DNA of 64,000 nt. It comes from Eisenibacter elegans DSM 3317 (GTDB lineage: Bacteria; Bacteroidota; Bacteroidia; Cytophagales; Microscillaceae). Below the pieces are notes generated by a model. It saw nothing but the letters and a program-made list of their open reading frames with translations, was not told the DNA's origin and searched no databases. Of this stretch, positions 45,527 through 53,909 are shown one piece after another. Location of the stretch: contig NZ_AUMD01000011.1 in assembly GCF_000430505.1 (NCBI RefSeq), forward strand, positions 248,001 through 312,000, given 5' to 3'. Numbering within the stretch: position 1 is the stretch's first letter; each line of letters begins with the position of its first letter. Both the position numbers and the translations under genes were made by a program.

Positions 45527-46528
45527 ATGAAATACTCCGTCATCATTCCGGTATATAACCGACCACAAGAGCTGGCAGAGCTGCTCGAAAGCCTTGCCCG
45601 CCAAACGCTCAAAGACCCCTCTGTGCTGATAGAAGTCATTGTGGTAGATGATGGCTCGCGCCAACGTGCTGAGCCAGTGGCTGCTCAATATGCGGAGCGG
45701 CTCGATATACATTATTTTTACAAGACCAACTCAGGGCCGGGTAGCGCTCGAAACTATGGGTTTGAGCGGGCTTCAGGCGATTTTTTCCTGATGTTTGACT
45801 CTGATTGTCTCATCCCACCCGACTATTTCAACATCGTCCACAAGCACGTCAAGTACAACGAAGTACAATCATTCGGAGGCCCCGATGCCTCCCTGCCCAG
45901 CTTTACGCTGACCCAAAAGGCCATCAACTATGCGATGACCTCTTACTTCACTACCGGCGGCATCAGAGGGAAGAAAAAACGCATAGGGCCTTATCAAGCC
46001 CGCAGCTTCAATATGGGTTTTTCGAGAAAGGTGTATGAGGCCACCGGCGGCTTCCGCAACTTGCGTGTCAGCGAAGACATCGACCTCAGTATCCGTATCC
46101 GCAAGGCCGGCTTTGAGACTGTACTCATCCCCGAGGCCTTTGTATACCACAAGCGCCGCACCAGCCTACGGCAGTTTTTCTTTCAGACATATGCCTTCGG
46201 CAAAGGCAGGGTCAATATTGCCAAAATATATCCATCAGAAGCGCGCTTGGTACACACCTTCCCCACCTTGTTCGTTATTTTCTGCCTATCGATGATTTTT
46301 ACCCCGTTGTTGAGTTTTTCTTTTTTTCAAATTCAGCTCTCGGCGGTATTGTTTTATCTGACCTTGGTACTGTCTGATGCCATTACCAGCAACCAAAGCC
46401 TGAGCGTGGGTCTGATGGCAGTGCCTACAGTATTGGTACAGATGACAGGCTATGGCCTCGGATTTTTGGATGGCCTTATCAGCCCCAAGAATTTGGGTAC
46501 AGCTCGCGCTAAGCCGGTGAAGGAGTAG
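45527..46528 (+). CDS. family 2 glycosyltransferase, membrane-associated
   Basis: This 333-residue enzyme transfers a sugar from a nucleotide donor, probably at the inner membrane for a surface polysaccharide or glycolipid. The GT-A fold is clear: YSVIIPVYNRPQEL at the start, IVVDDGS near residue 45, then the DxD-type metal motif in FDSDCLIP. The acceptor-side motif SEDIDLSIRIRKAG fits the family's ED motif. Two or three hydrophobic helices follow residue 245 (VIFCLSMIFTPLLSF). The ATG at 45527 begins the conserved strand; the longer frame adds 30 foreign residues. Its 3' end overlaps the convergent ABC ATPase gene by 20 bases. Confidence 0.88.
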   Translation: MKYSVIIPVYNRPQELAELLESLARQTLKDPSVLIEVIVVDDGSRQRAEPVAAQYAERLDIHYFYKTNSGPGSARNYGFERASGDFFLMFDSDCLIPPDYFNIVHKHVKYNEVQSFGGPDASLPSFTLTQKAINYAMTSYFTTGGIRGKKKRIGPYQARSFNMGFSRKVYEATGGFRNLRVSEDIDLSIRIRKAGFETVLIPEAFVYHKRRTSLRQFFFQTYAFGKGRVNIAKIYPSEARLVHTFPTLFVIFCLSMIFTPLLSFSFFQIQLSAVLFYLTLVLSDAITSNQSLSVGLMAVPTVLVQMTGYGLGFLDGLISPKNLGTARAKPVKE

Positions 46529-47183
46529 CGGGCAGTAGCTGGCCAGCTTTGATTTCGAGCGTGCGGTCGGCCATTGCCGCCAGCTGCTTGTCGTGTGTTA
46601 CAATCACAAAGGTCTGCCCAAACTCTTCCCGCAGCTCAATAAACAAGCGGTGCAGCTCTTCGGAGTTGCGCTCATCAAGGTTGCCACTAGGCTCATCGGC
46701 CAATACTACTGCGGGTGCGTTGATGAGTGCCCTAGCAATGGCCACACGTTGCTGCTCTCCGCCTGATAGCTGTGCGGGGGTTTGTTGGGCAATATGATTG
46801 ACTCCCAGCCGCTCCAGCAAGCTCATCGCTCTTGTTTCCACCTCTTTTTTGGGTTTCTGAGCAATCCAAGCCGGTAAGCATACATTTTCTAGAGCGTTAA
46901 ATTCTGGCAGCAGGTTATGAAATTGGAACACAAAGCCAATCCGCTCATTGCGAAACTTGGCCAGCTTGCGCGATTTCAAGCCCCAAACATCTACCCCATC
47001 TATCTGTACGCTTCCTTTGTCGGGCGTATCGAGTGTACCCAGCAAGTGTAGCAGCGTACTTTTACCTGCGCCCGAAGCCCCGACGATAGACACAATTTCG
47101 CCTTTCTGGATTTCTAGGTCTATCCCGCGTAGTACCTCTCGCGCCTGATAGGATTTGTATAGTTGTGTTGCTTGTATCATCAT
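46509..47183 (-). CDS. ABC transporter ATPase, LolD/MacB type
   Basis: This 224-residue ATPase drives an FtsX-fold permease. It has Walker A GASGAGKST, the signature LSGGEQQRVAIARAL, Walker B VVLADEPSGNLD and the switch His in VIVTHDKQLA. GNLDERNSEEL after Walker B and the short length are typical of the LolD/MacB/FtsE branch, so lipoprotein sorting is possible. The double ATG at 47183/47180 precedes IQATQLYKSYQ; the longer frame to 47225 runs into repeat DNA. No permease is adjacent; an FtsX-type permease lies at 61893 and could be unrelated. Confidence 0.85.
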   Translation of the reverse strand: MMIQATQLYKSYQAREVLRGIDLEIQKGEIVSIVGASGAGKSTLLHLLGTLDTPDKGSVQIDGVDVWGLKSRKLAKFRNERIGFVFQFHNLLPEFNALENVCLPAWIAQKPKKEVETRAMSLLERLGVNHIAQQTPAQLSGGEQQRVAIARALINAPAVVLADEPSGNLDERNSEELHRLFIELREEFGQTFVIVTHDKQLAAMADRTLEIKAGQLLPATPSPA

Positions 47184-47189
47184 AATTGT

Positions 47190-47246
47190 ACTCAATGAAA
47201 ATTGGAAAATGGATGTGCCAAACATCCTTGAGAATCAAATCAGCTA
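47190..47246. repeat. AATCCTTG-type intergenic repeat, copy 4 (partial)
   Basis: ATGAAAATTGGAAAATGGATG followed by ACATCCTTGAGAATCAAATC keeps the middle of the repeat family but lacks the complete ends. It lies directly upstream of the ABC ATPase start. Confidence 0.45.
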
Positions 47247-47347
47247 AAGCTAGGTATAGGTTATTGTCAAGAGGGGAATCAGGGTTGAGTAAGTACACTC
47301 TAAGGCCAACCCCCTTAGGTTGTTTTTTGAGTGGCTATGGCCTCACT

Positions 47348-47611
47348 TTATACGACCGATTGTTTTTTCTTATAAAGCGTATACCACGCCCATCCTGCAA
47401 TAGCCACCCAGATGATATTGACTACCATAGAAGGGTAGGCTTTGTAGTAGCCTGTGTTGAGAATCAGCCCGATACTGCCCCAAAAATTCAGCCCCTGATA
47501 AAAGCTAGAGTGAGGCGAAAGCCTGCCATAGCTAAGTCCTGCATAAGCCCCTACGATGGCAACAGAGCCAGTCCAACCGGCTAATTCTATCAATATTTTG
47601 GTTGTGTCCAT
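47348..47611 (-). CDS. small membrane protein, CBU_0592-like
   Basis: This 87-residue protein has three predicted membrane helices (about 8-27, 38-55 and 60-79). It carries a YQGLNFWGSIGLIL motif followed by PSMVVNIIWVAIAG, the pattern of the small CBU_0592-type membrane protein family, whose function is unknown. It is the last gene of a tight four-gene run on the minus strand, starting 6 bases after the stop of the acyltransferase-like gene. Confidence 0.75.
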   Translation of the reverse strand: MDTTKILIELAGWTGSVAIVGAYAGLSYGRLSPHSSFYQGLNFWGSIGLILNTGYYKAYPSMVVNIIWVAIAGWAWYTLYKKKQSVV

Positions 47612-47617
47612 ATGGTG

Positions 47618-48577
47618 TTAAAGGTCAAAATCAATCTGATAACATTCGTGTGGGTAGGCTACCGCTCCCCAGCTTTGTTTCCACTCCCATAGCCCTTGGT
47701 TGAGGGTTTGGCGCAGTGGTGGGCTATTGGAAGTCCCCAAACTCAAGCATCGGTAGCCCGCATCTTGGTAGCGCCGTATCAGCGTTATCAACAGCAAGTC
47801 CAGTGCGCCTAGCTCCCTCCCTTGAGGCGTAGAGGCGATGTACTGGGTGTGGGCCACATCAGCATTGGCATAAATCACTACTCCGGCCAGCCACCGTCCC
47901 TTGGCTGTCCAAGTGCCATAAAGGCGGATGTGTTGCTCAAAGTTAGCGGCCAAGGTGCTGATTTCTAGCAAGCTATGTGTGGGATGTGTTGCATAGCGCT
48001 GGTGTAGATTGGGTTCTAACACTTCGTTCCAGTAGCCCTCAAAGTCGAAACTACGGCCTGTGTATAGGCCGGCTTTTTGGGCTTTACGCCAGCCCCTGTA
48101 GCGGCGTTGCTGCATCCGTCGTGGGTTTTGTAGGTCTACTACAGCTCCGGTCTGTACCAAATTTCGTGTAGCATTGACCAAGGCTAGGGCAGCTGTTTCG
48201 GCTCCCCAAGCATAGGGCGACGCATTATAATAGCCAGGGATAGGACGGTATTGGCATCGTGCCAGCCCCAAAGACAGGCAGGCGGTAGACAATGCGCTCC
48301 AGCAAGCCTTTAAGAACAAGGGGTCGGGGGCTTTGAGACAGATAAAGGTGCTGAAACTCAGTCCACTATGGGCGTGCAATATTCCGTTTTTTTGGTTGGC
48401 GGGCAATACAGCGACCAAGCGCTCCTCTTGCCAAAACATCCAAGAAGCATCCACAAACCGATCTGCGTGATAATCGACGTAAGCGCGCTCAAACAAGAAA
48501 TGCCCATTGTAAGCATTTCGTACAAACGTATCCCACAGGGTTCTCATCCTAGGCTGATAAGGCCTAGCTTTCAGCAC
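47618..48577 (-). CDS. FemAB/GNAT-type acyltransferase-like protein
   Basis: This protein of about 319 residues resembles N-acyltransferases of the FemAB/GNAT type: NAYNGHFLFERAYVDYHADRF near the start and GALDLLLITLIRRYQDAG with CLSLGTS towards the end, as in proteins that transfer amino-acyl groups to a glycan or peptide. The start is uncertain. A GTG at 48577 avoids overlap with the upstream gene and precedes the conserved region. An ATG at 48661 would overlap that gene by 74 bases, and an ATG at 48547 would be slightly shorter. It belongs to the ridA operon. The substrate is unknown. Confidence 0.65.
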   Translation of the reverse strand: MLKARPYQPRMRTLWDTFVRNAYNGHFLFERAYVDYHADRFVDASWMFWQEERLVAVLPANQKNGILHAHSGLSFSTFICLKAPDPLFLKACWSALSTACLSLGLARCQYRPIPGYYNASPYAWGAETAALALVNATRNLVQTGAVVDLQNPRRMQQRRYRGWRKAQKAGLYTGRSFDFEGYWNEVLEPNLHQRYATHPTHSLLEISTLAANFEQHIRLYGTWTAKGRWLAGVVIYANADVAHTQYIASTPQGRELGALDLLLITLIRRYQDAGYRCLSLGTSNSPPLRQTLNQGLWEWKQSWGAVAYPHECYQIDFDL

Positions 48578-48587
48578 TAGGGGCGCG

Positions 48588-49148
48588 TTAGTGGTTGTTT
48601 GTGTTAAGGTGATTGACAAGTTGGTGCAAGTTTTTTTGGTGAATACGGCATTGTTGGGCAAAACTCAGGCAAATGCCAATATAGCCTGCCAACGAGACCA
48701 TTGCCGCTATCAAGGCATAATGCCGGCGGTCGGGGTCTGTGCCGAAGAGCAACAACAATACGGCCAAAATGCACGCCCCCATCCCCAACAAGAAGCGCAT
48801 ATCTGGGAAAAGGCGATAACGCACCAATACCAGACAGCCTTGGGAGGTAGGCTCTATACGCCCCAAAACCAAGGGAGCGAACAGTGCTTGCTCACGAGGG
48901 AGGGTGTAGAGCCTGAAGCTGTCAGGCTTGACAACACCCCAAAAACGAAATCGGTAGGGGGGCGCTGGCCGTGCCCAATTGTGTGGAAGGGGAGCAGTAG
49001 TAGCCAAGGCGGCATCTAACCCCTGCACTAGCCGGTTAGGGGAGATTTGCAGCACCAAGGTTTCGGTATGGTAGAGCCACCATTGAGGGCGCTGCAAGCG
49101 CCAATGGCTTATTTGTTCGCCTTGCCTAGCCCACCATCCACGACGCAT
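48588..49148 (-). CDS. membrane protein of unknown function
   Basis: This 186-residue protein has a basic, aromatic-rich N-terminus (RRGWWARQGEQISHWRLQRPQ), a long middle part, and two adjacent membrane helices at about 117-135 and 140-160 (MRFLLGMGACILAVLLLLFG, then YALIAAMVSLAGYIGICL). The polar N-terminal 110 residues should lie on one side of the membrane. I recognise no domain. The ATG at 49148 is preferred over a TTG six bases upstream. It starts within 10 bases of the end of ridA and precedes the acyltransferase-like gene by about 10 bases. Confidence 0.6.
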   Translation of the reverse strand: MRRGWWARQGEQISHWRLQRPQWWLYHTETLVLQISPNRLVQGLDAALATTAPLPHNWARPAPPYRFRFWGVVKPDSFRLYTLPREQALFAPLVLGRIEPTSQGCLVLVRYRLFPDMRFLLGMGACILAVLLLLFGTDPDRRHYALIAAMVSLAGYIGICLSFAQQCRIHQKNLHQLVNHLNTNNH

Positions 49149-49154
49149 CGGCAA

Positions 49155-49535
49155 CTAGCTTTGTACAGCGATACAAGAAATCTCCACATTCGCGTCCTTA
49201 GGGAGGCGTACTACCTGCATGGCTTCGCGTGCGGGGGCTTGCTCAGTAAAAAAGCTGCCATACACTTCATTGACAGCGACATAATCATTGAGGTCGCGCA
49301 AAAAAATACTGCACTTCACCACATTGCTCCAGTTCATTCCGGCGGCTTCTAAGATAGCGGCTAGGTTGCGCATCACTTGGGTGGTTTCGGTGCGGATGTC
49401 TTGGTTATGGAAGTTGCCGGCAGTATCGAGCGCTATTTGCCCCGAAACATACAATACGCCCTGTGCTAGAACGGCGTGGTTATAAGGGCCTACAGGCGTG
49501 GGCGCTTGGGCGCTATTGACAATGGTATGTGCCAT
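49155..49535 (-). CDS. ridA: RidA-family enamine/imine deaminase
   Basis: This 126-residue protein hydrolyses reactive enamine/imine intermediates, such as 2-aminoacrylate from PLP-dependent dehydratases. Signature segments are NSAQAPTPVGPYNHAV at the start, LYVSGQIALD, and the C-terminal region with REAMQVVRLPKDANVEISCIAV, where the conserved Arg (in REAMQ) binds the substrate carboxylate. Its length is standard. It is the first gene of a four-gene minus-strand unit (ridA, membrane protein, acyltransferase-like gene, CBU_0592-like gene) and has a good promoter at 49589-49618. Confidence 0.93.
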   Translation of the reverse strand: MAHTIVNSAQAPTPVGPYNHAVLAQGVLYVSGQIALDTAGNFHNQDIRTETTQVMRNLAAILEAAGMNWSNVVKCSIFLRDLNDYVAVNEVYGSFFTEQAPAREAMQVVRLPKDANVEISCIAVQS

Positions 49536-49588
49536 AAGTTTTTGGATAAAGTAAAAAGCCAGATTAAGGCATTGGTCTAATGCCTCTC

Positions 49589-49618
49589 CAAAAATACGGA
49601 ACTATTTGCAATACCCAA
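49589..49618 (-). promoter_or_regulatory. promoter of the ridA operon
   Basis: On the minus strand TTG (49618-49616) is followed after 19 bases by TATTTTTG (49596-49589). This fits the Bacteroidota -33/-7 pattern exactly and puts the start site about 47 bases before the ridA ATG. Confidence 0.6.
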
Positions 49619-49755
49619 GAGTTCGGAGGCTGAAGGAAAAAGCCGATATTGTTTCCACACCTAGGGCGGGGTAAGTAGTTATGGGGTTTTAATTTTGAGC
49701 GCCTATTTGTTTTAAGTGTTTGATTTTCAATGTGATATGCGATTATGTTAGTAAT

Positions 49756-49842
49756 TATACCCAATCAAAATTGGTTTGGGAAATGTGTCTGCCGAAAATC
49801 CTTGAGAATCAAGAAAATCAAATCTTGTCAATCTTGGTATAG
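49756..49842. repeat. AATCCTTG-type intergenic repeat, copy 5 (complete)
   Basis: The element runs from TATACCCAATCAAAATTGG through TTTGGGAAATGTGT, GAAAATCCTTGAGAATC and AATCAAATCTTGTCAATC to CTTGGTATAG. ATACC at the left end and GGTAT at the right end are inverted repeats. This is the clearest copy. Its right end reaches into the 3' end of rnpA, encoding the last six or so residues and stop of the protein. Confidence 0.7.
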
Positions 49843-50219
49843 TTTCCTGCTTCTTTGGTGGTTTGGCTCAGCAACTTGGCCATTTTTTTAGCGATAAACG
49901 AATAGTCAACGACCTCCTTGGCTACCAAGACCATTGCCACATAGTCAACGGTATACAGCCCTTGTTCGTTTTGCAAGAGGGTGCGTTGTAGGCGGTATGC
50001 CTCGCGCATTCGGCGCTTGAGCAGATTGCGTGTAACTGCTTTGCGGAAGCGTTTGCGCGGCACAGTAAAGAGCAACTGAGGGGGAACAGTGCTGGGCACA
50101 GCCGCAGGCAGGTAATAGAGCTTGAAGGGGTACAAAAAAAGAACTTTGCCTTGCGAGAAAAGTTCTTCGATGGTTTTTTGGCTGCAAAGCCGTTGTGTTT
50201 TTGGAAAATGATATGTCAT
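49818..50219 (-). CDS. rnpA: ribonuclease P protein component
   Basis: This 133-residue basic protein assists the RNase P RNA in trimming tRNA 5' leaders. The ATG at 50219 starts MTYHFPKTQRLCSQKTIEELF. The RNR motif region is intact: VPRKRFRKAVTRNLLKRRMREAYRL. The final residues (NYTKIDKI) are encoded within the adjacent repeat element, so the C-terminus probably changed when the repeat arrived. It follows rpmH in the standard order, with a 129-base gap that contains a partly paired hairpin (50303-50332). No yidD gene follows, unlike in many bacteria. Confidence 0.92.
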   Translation of the reverse strand: MTYHFPKTQRLCSQKTIEELFSQGKVLFLYPFKLYYLPAAVPSTVPPQLLFTVPRKRFRKAVTRNLLKRRMREAYRLQRTLLQNEQGLYTVDYVAMVLVAKEVVDYSFIAKKMAKLLSQTTKEAGNYTKIDKI

Positions 50220-50348
50220 ACCACTGGGGCTTGCAGGCTCGTGTAACCACAAGCGGATGAAAAAAAGTGGGAGCTGAACTTATGGCTGTTGCCAACCCGC
50301 CCAACTCCTACCAAATGCATTTGTAAGGAGTTAAGGACAACATTATCC

Positions 50349-50507
50349 TTATCCTTTGTGGCGGCGCTCGCTAGAAACAGTCAATCTTTTGCGACCTTTA
50401 GCACGGCGGCTAGCCAATACTTTTCTGCCATTGACAGAAGCCATACGAGCGCGGAAACCGTGCTTGTTACGGCGCTTTCTGTTAGAGGGTTGATACGTTC
50501 TTTTCAT
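50349..50507 (-). CDS. rpmH: 50S ribosomal protein L34
   Basis: This 52-residue protein has the universal start [19 protein letters not shown] and the [20 protein letters not shown] segment. It is a short basic component of the large ribosomal subunit. The ATG at 50507 is certain from the family; the longer frame to 50552 is untranslated leader. It has a canonical promoter at 50550-50580 and precedes rnpA. Confidence 0.97.
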   Translation of the reverse strand: MKRTYQPSNRKRRNKHGFRARMASVNGRKVLASRRAKGRKRLTVSSERRHKG

Positions 50508-50549
50508 TATGCTATACGTGTTTAATGCCTTATTCCTACAAAAGGACTG

Positions 50550-50580
50550 CAAAGATAAGGGAATCTCCCAAGGGATTCAA
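50550..50580 (-). promoter_or_regulatory. promoter of rpmH
   Basis: On the minus strand TTG (50580-50578) is followed after 20 bases by TATCTTTG (50557-50550). The spacing and boxes fit the Bacteroidota consensus, with the start site about 40 bases before the rpmH ATG. Confidence 0.65.
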
Positions 50581-50600
50581 GCCTTTAGTAAAATATTCTG

Positions 50601-52871
50601 TCAAAACATCTCATCCAAGTACCAACACTCGCCAATGGCCTGCTGTACATACTTGGTATTGCGATAGTTTTTGAGGGCTTCAAAGGCAGGTTTTGCGCTC
50701 AGGGGAGCGCGTGGCCCGGGGCTATAGTCATAGCTGTTGGGGTCGCTTTCAAATTGGATATAGTAAGTGTTTTGTTGGCATTTGGCAATCATAAAGAGCG
50801 CCTCGGCAGCTATTTCGGGCTGTTTGTTGCGTTTGGCAAGCTCTAGCGCATGGGTGTAATACTGGATGGCTAGGCTTTGGTCATATCGATGTCCGGAGAG
50901 CTGCTGCTCAGAGGCGTTTTCGGGGTATTTTTTGTAGTAATGTATCAGCCAAAGATCTGCGCTGCTGCGGTAGTTATTGAGGATGTGCCAACTGTTGCCA
51001 AACCAAGTCAGGTTGTAATAAGCGTGGCCTACAAGTAGGGCGGCTTGAGCGGCATCTTTGCCATTTTTCTGGCTTTCAGCTATATATTCCAGCATTTTCT
51101 GAAGCCATTGGCGGCGGGTATACCGCGCTTGTCGTTCTTCGCGGACGTTGTTGTGTTTGAAATTGGCGTAGAATGGGTCTTCTGGTAAACGTTCTTCTTG
51201 GGTTTGCTCAGGGTATTGCGCATACCATTGCGCGGCTTCTTTGAGGCGGTCTTCACGGATGAGGTAAGCCGCTTTGAGCTCTATGTAATATGCCTCATCA
51301 CGTGTGGGCAGGCGTTCCATCAATACCTCTTCGTAGGTTGTCTTGTTAGGTTTGCGCACAAAGTCCAGCAGCTCGTCCACAAACGCTGCGTTCTTGCCTG
51401 CTGTCCATACATCTCCCCAAACTTGGGGGTTGCTTAGGAAGGCCTTGGCTCCCTGCCCCTCGCGGGCATAGAGGATGGCCATTCGTTGTTTATAGAAATA
51501 TTGGAGGCTGAAATTTTCCTGGTCTTGGTCGTCCATCAGTTGTTGGAACCACTGGTTTTCGATTTCGGGGCTGGTTTTTTCGAGGGTCGAGAGTTTGATG
51601 GCTAGCTGCAACAAGCGGATTTGTTTTTGGACTTTGGGGTTTGTGGTAGAGGCTAGGGCTTGGTCGAGTACTCGTTGGGCATTGTCATAGTCAAGTGCGA
51701 GGTATTGTAAGTACCCATGGGCGATTTGCCAAAGCGTTTGCCGTTGGAGTTGTTTGGAGTCAATGGCCTTACGCACCCAGGCGGTTGTTTGGTGTAGGTA
51801 ACGTTCTTTTTCGGAGAGACTCATCTGAGTGTTTTTGTCTATAAACAAAAAATTCTCCTTGTCATATTTATTGAGCAGCAAGTATTCGAGTTTGTTGATT
51901 TCGCGCACTAGCAGGGTTTCGAGGTATTCGCTGTTGGGGTCTAGTGCCCAAATAGCATCCATCTCTTCGAGAGAGTTGCTGAAGGGCTTGATTGCCCTGA
52001 GGAAGTAGAGCGCAATCTGTTCGCGTTTGTTTTGGCAAAGGGCTAGGGCAGCATTCCAAGTATCGTCATCTGCGACTCTGAAGCTATAGTAGGCTTGCAC
52101 ACGACGGCTGGGGCAACGGTCATAGATTTTTGCAAATAGATAAACCGCTTCGGCAGGTCGCTCGGCGTGGATAGCGCCGGCCAAGTCGCTTAATATCCAA
52201 TCTTGAATCAGGCTTTGTTCTTTGGCCAAGGGCTGCGCATATTGTTTGTAGAGGCTTTCTACAGTGCCTAGATGATGATAATGTGCCAAACGCCCCATTT
52301 GGTAAGCCACCCGTAACTTGAGCCAGTTGGCTTTGAGTGTGGTGTATAGTTTCTGGCCTTCGGCAATGAGTGCCTTGGCTTTGGGTTGGTCAGTGCGTAG
52401 TTCTTCCCAATAATGGCGTTCTTCAATCACATTGATGGACTCACATTGTTTGGCATAGCTTAGGTAGGCAAAGGCTTCTGTTTTGAGCTGTGCACGAATG
52501 GCTTTTACGGCGCTATTGCTAGCCCATCCCGTAGGGGTTTGGCCTTGTGCAAGGGCGCTGAGCGTTTCGGCTTCGGCGGTGTAGATAAGCAGTTCCAAGT
52601 CTTCTGTGGTGGCTTGGCCTTGTACGAAATTACGCCACTCGGCCAAGTTATCGGCGCGTTGGGCGTTGGGCGTGTTCCAGTCGTAGTCGTAGAGCCGGTC
52701 AACAGTGAAAAACAGCGGCTTGTGAGTATCAGCAAGCAGTAGTTTGGGCTGTACAAAGGTGTAATATTGCTCCGAATAGTCCTCATAATAGCCACAGATG
52801 GCATTCATTAAGACAGGAAAAAAGAGGGCATTAAGGGTCAGTAAAGCGGTTGACCAAGGTTTGAAGTGCAT
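50601..52871 (-). CDS. large exported protein of unknown function (helical repeats)
   Basis: This protein of about 756 residues is predicted to be exported: MHFKPWSTALLTLNALFFPVLMNAICG forms a signal peptide. An ATG nine bases upstream (52880) is equally possible. The first 60 residues of the mature part (YYEDYSEQYYTFVQP) are aromatic and acidic. The remainder is alpha-helical with TPR-like spacing (AAEALFMIAKCQQNTYY near the end). No enzymatic motif is seen. It overlaps the 3' end of the upstream lipoprotein gene by about 41-50 bases, so the two are likely translationally coupled. I recall adjacent exported proteins of these two kinds in other Bacteroidota, but cannot check. Confidence 0.65.
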   Translation of the reverse strand: MHFKPWSTALLTLNALFFPVLMNAICGYYEDYSEQYYTFVQPKLLLADTHKPLFFTVDRLYDYDWNTPNAQRADNLAEWRNFVQGQATTEDLELLIYTAEAETLSALAQGQTPTGWASNSAVKAIRAQLKTEAFAYLSYAKQCESINVIEERHYWEELRTDQPKAKALIAEGQKLYTTLKANWLKLRVAYQMGRLAHYHHLGTVESLYKQYAQPLAKEQSLIQDWILSDLAGAIHAERPAEAVYLFAKIYDRCPSRRVQAYYSFRVADDDTWNAALALCQNKREQIALYFLRAIKPFSNSLEEMDAIWALDPNSEYLETLLVREINKLEYLLLNKYDKENFLFIDKNTQMSLSEKERYLHQTTAWVRKAIDSKQLQRQTLWQIAHGYLQYLALDYDNAQRVLDQALASTTNPKVQKQIRLLQLAIKLSTLEKTSPEIENQWFQQLMDDQDQENFSLQYFYKQRMAILYAREGQGAKAFLSNPQVWGDVWTAGKNAAFVDELLDFVRKPNKTTYEEVLMERLPTRDEAYYIELKAAYLIREDRLKEAAQWYAQYPEQTQEERLPEDPFYANFKHNNVREERQARYTRRQWLQKMLEYIAESQKNGKDAAQAALLVGHAYYNLTWFGNSWHILNNYRSSADLWLIHYYKKYPENASEQQLSGHRYDQSLAIQYYTHALELAKRNKQPEIAAEALFMIAKCQQNTYYIQFESDPNSYDYSPGPRAPLSAKPAFEALKNYRNTKYVQQAIGECWYLDEMF

Positions 52872-53883
52872 CCGTGCCATAATAGCGGAGGTTTTGTTCG
52901 TCAAGATGATAAAAAATAACTTGTAGTGGGTCTTGGCGCAGGTGGGGTTTGAGCAGCGTTACGGCCTCTTCTAACATGGCGAAAGTAGGCATTTCTAAGC
53001 GAATAACATCGTTTTTGTACAAATAATATCCCTGCTGATAATGGCTCTGCCTTACGCGGTAACGTTCGCCTCCGAGAGTTTGGTAGCGGAGACTATCTTG
53101 GAGTGCCAGAGGACTGAGGGCATGTAGTAGTTGTACGGTTTGCCCTTGGCGTTGTACTACTCCCCAGCCAAACACAGGCAGTGCCAGATGTAGGGGGAGC
53201 GGGTAACGGTCAAAGTTTTTGAGGTAGCCTTTGGCGGCCTTTAGGTCTAGAATAGAGTTTTGGGTATCGCTGGCGCGCACATCGCTCATATTATAAAACA
53301 TCAATACGCCCTCAGCCACAGGAGGCGTGCCGGTGTGCTCAAAAAACTTGACCTGATGTAGCCTGACAGTAGCCGATAGTCGGTATTCCGGACATAAGCG
53401 GGCGAAAGCCTTTAGGAATTGAAAATAACGTTCACGGGTCTGCTGCGACCAGTCGCAATCAAACTGTACTGTATGGCAGGTAGTTGCTGTGGGCAGCATC
53501 TGCTTGAGCTTGTGTGTTACCCGTTGTGCAAGGCTGTCTACTCCCGCAGGGCTAAGCCGGGAAAAGGTACGGTTGGTAATAAAGACAACCGGAATCAAGG
53601 CGCGCTCCACGGGCAGGCTGTCTAGCAGGCGCAAGGGCGCTACAGGAATGGGTTGTGTAGCATTCGGTGGATAATCTACGTCAAAAAAACGCAGATATAG
53701 CGGGTTGCCGGCCTTTTGGGCGAGTGCCGTTTGCTCGAAGGGGCTTGGCTGCCATGTGCTGCGCCAGTAGTAATAGTGTAGGGTGGCGCTTTGGCGCGTG
53801 TGTTGTTCGGAAGGAGATTGATGGCAGGCCAACAAAAAAAAACAAATACTCACACACAAAAGGTGCAAGTATTTGCTTATCAC
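52831..53883 (-). CDS. lipoprotein of unknown function, possible TIM-barrel fold
   Basis: A GTG at 53883 begins a 350-residue lipoprotein with a signal peptide and lipobox LLAC at about residues 16-19. The mature part has alternating strands and helices with VQFDCDWSQQTRERYFQFLKA, then LSATVRLHQVKFF, GVLMFYNMSDV and LALPVFGWGV, resembling the barrel of a glycoside-hydrolase-like fold; acidic residues in QFDCDW would be at the mouth of the barrel. The catalytic role is inference. An apparent longer frame runs back through the tRNA-Leu gene and is an artefact. The next gene overlaps its 3' end. Confidence 0.7.
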   Translation of the reverse strand: MISKYLHLLCVSICFFLLACHQSPSEQHTRQSATLHYYYWRSTWQPSPFEQTALAQKAGNPLYLRFFDVDYPPNATQPIPVAPLRLLDSLPVERALIPVVFITNRTFSRLSPAGVDSLAQRVTHKLKQMLPTATTCHTVQFDCDWSQQTRERYFQFLKAFARLCPEYRLSATVRLHQVKFFEHTGTPPVAEGVLMFYNMSDVRASDTQNSILDLKAAKGYLKNFDRYPLPLHLALPVFGWGVVQRQGQTVQLLHALSPLALQDSLRYQTLGGERYRVRQSHYQQGYYLYKNDVIRLEMPTFAMLEEAVTLLKPHLRQDPLQVIFYHLDEQNLRYYGTDALQTLVNRFTDP

Positions 53884-53909
53884 TTTGTGAAAATTAATTT
53901 CACGTATTG

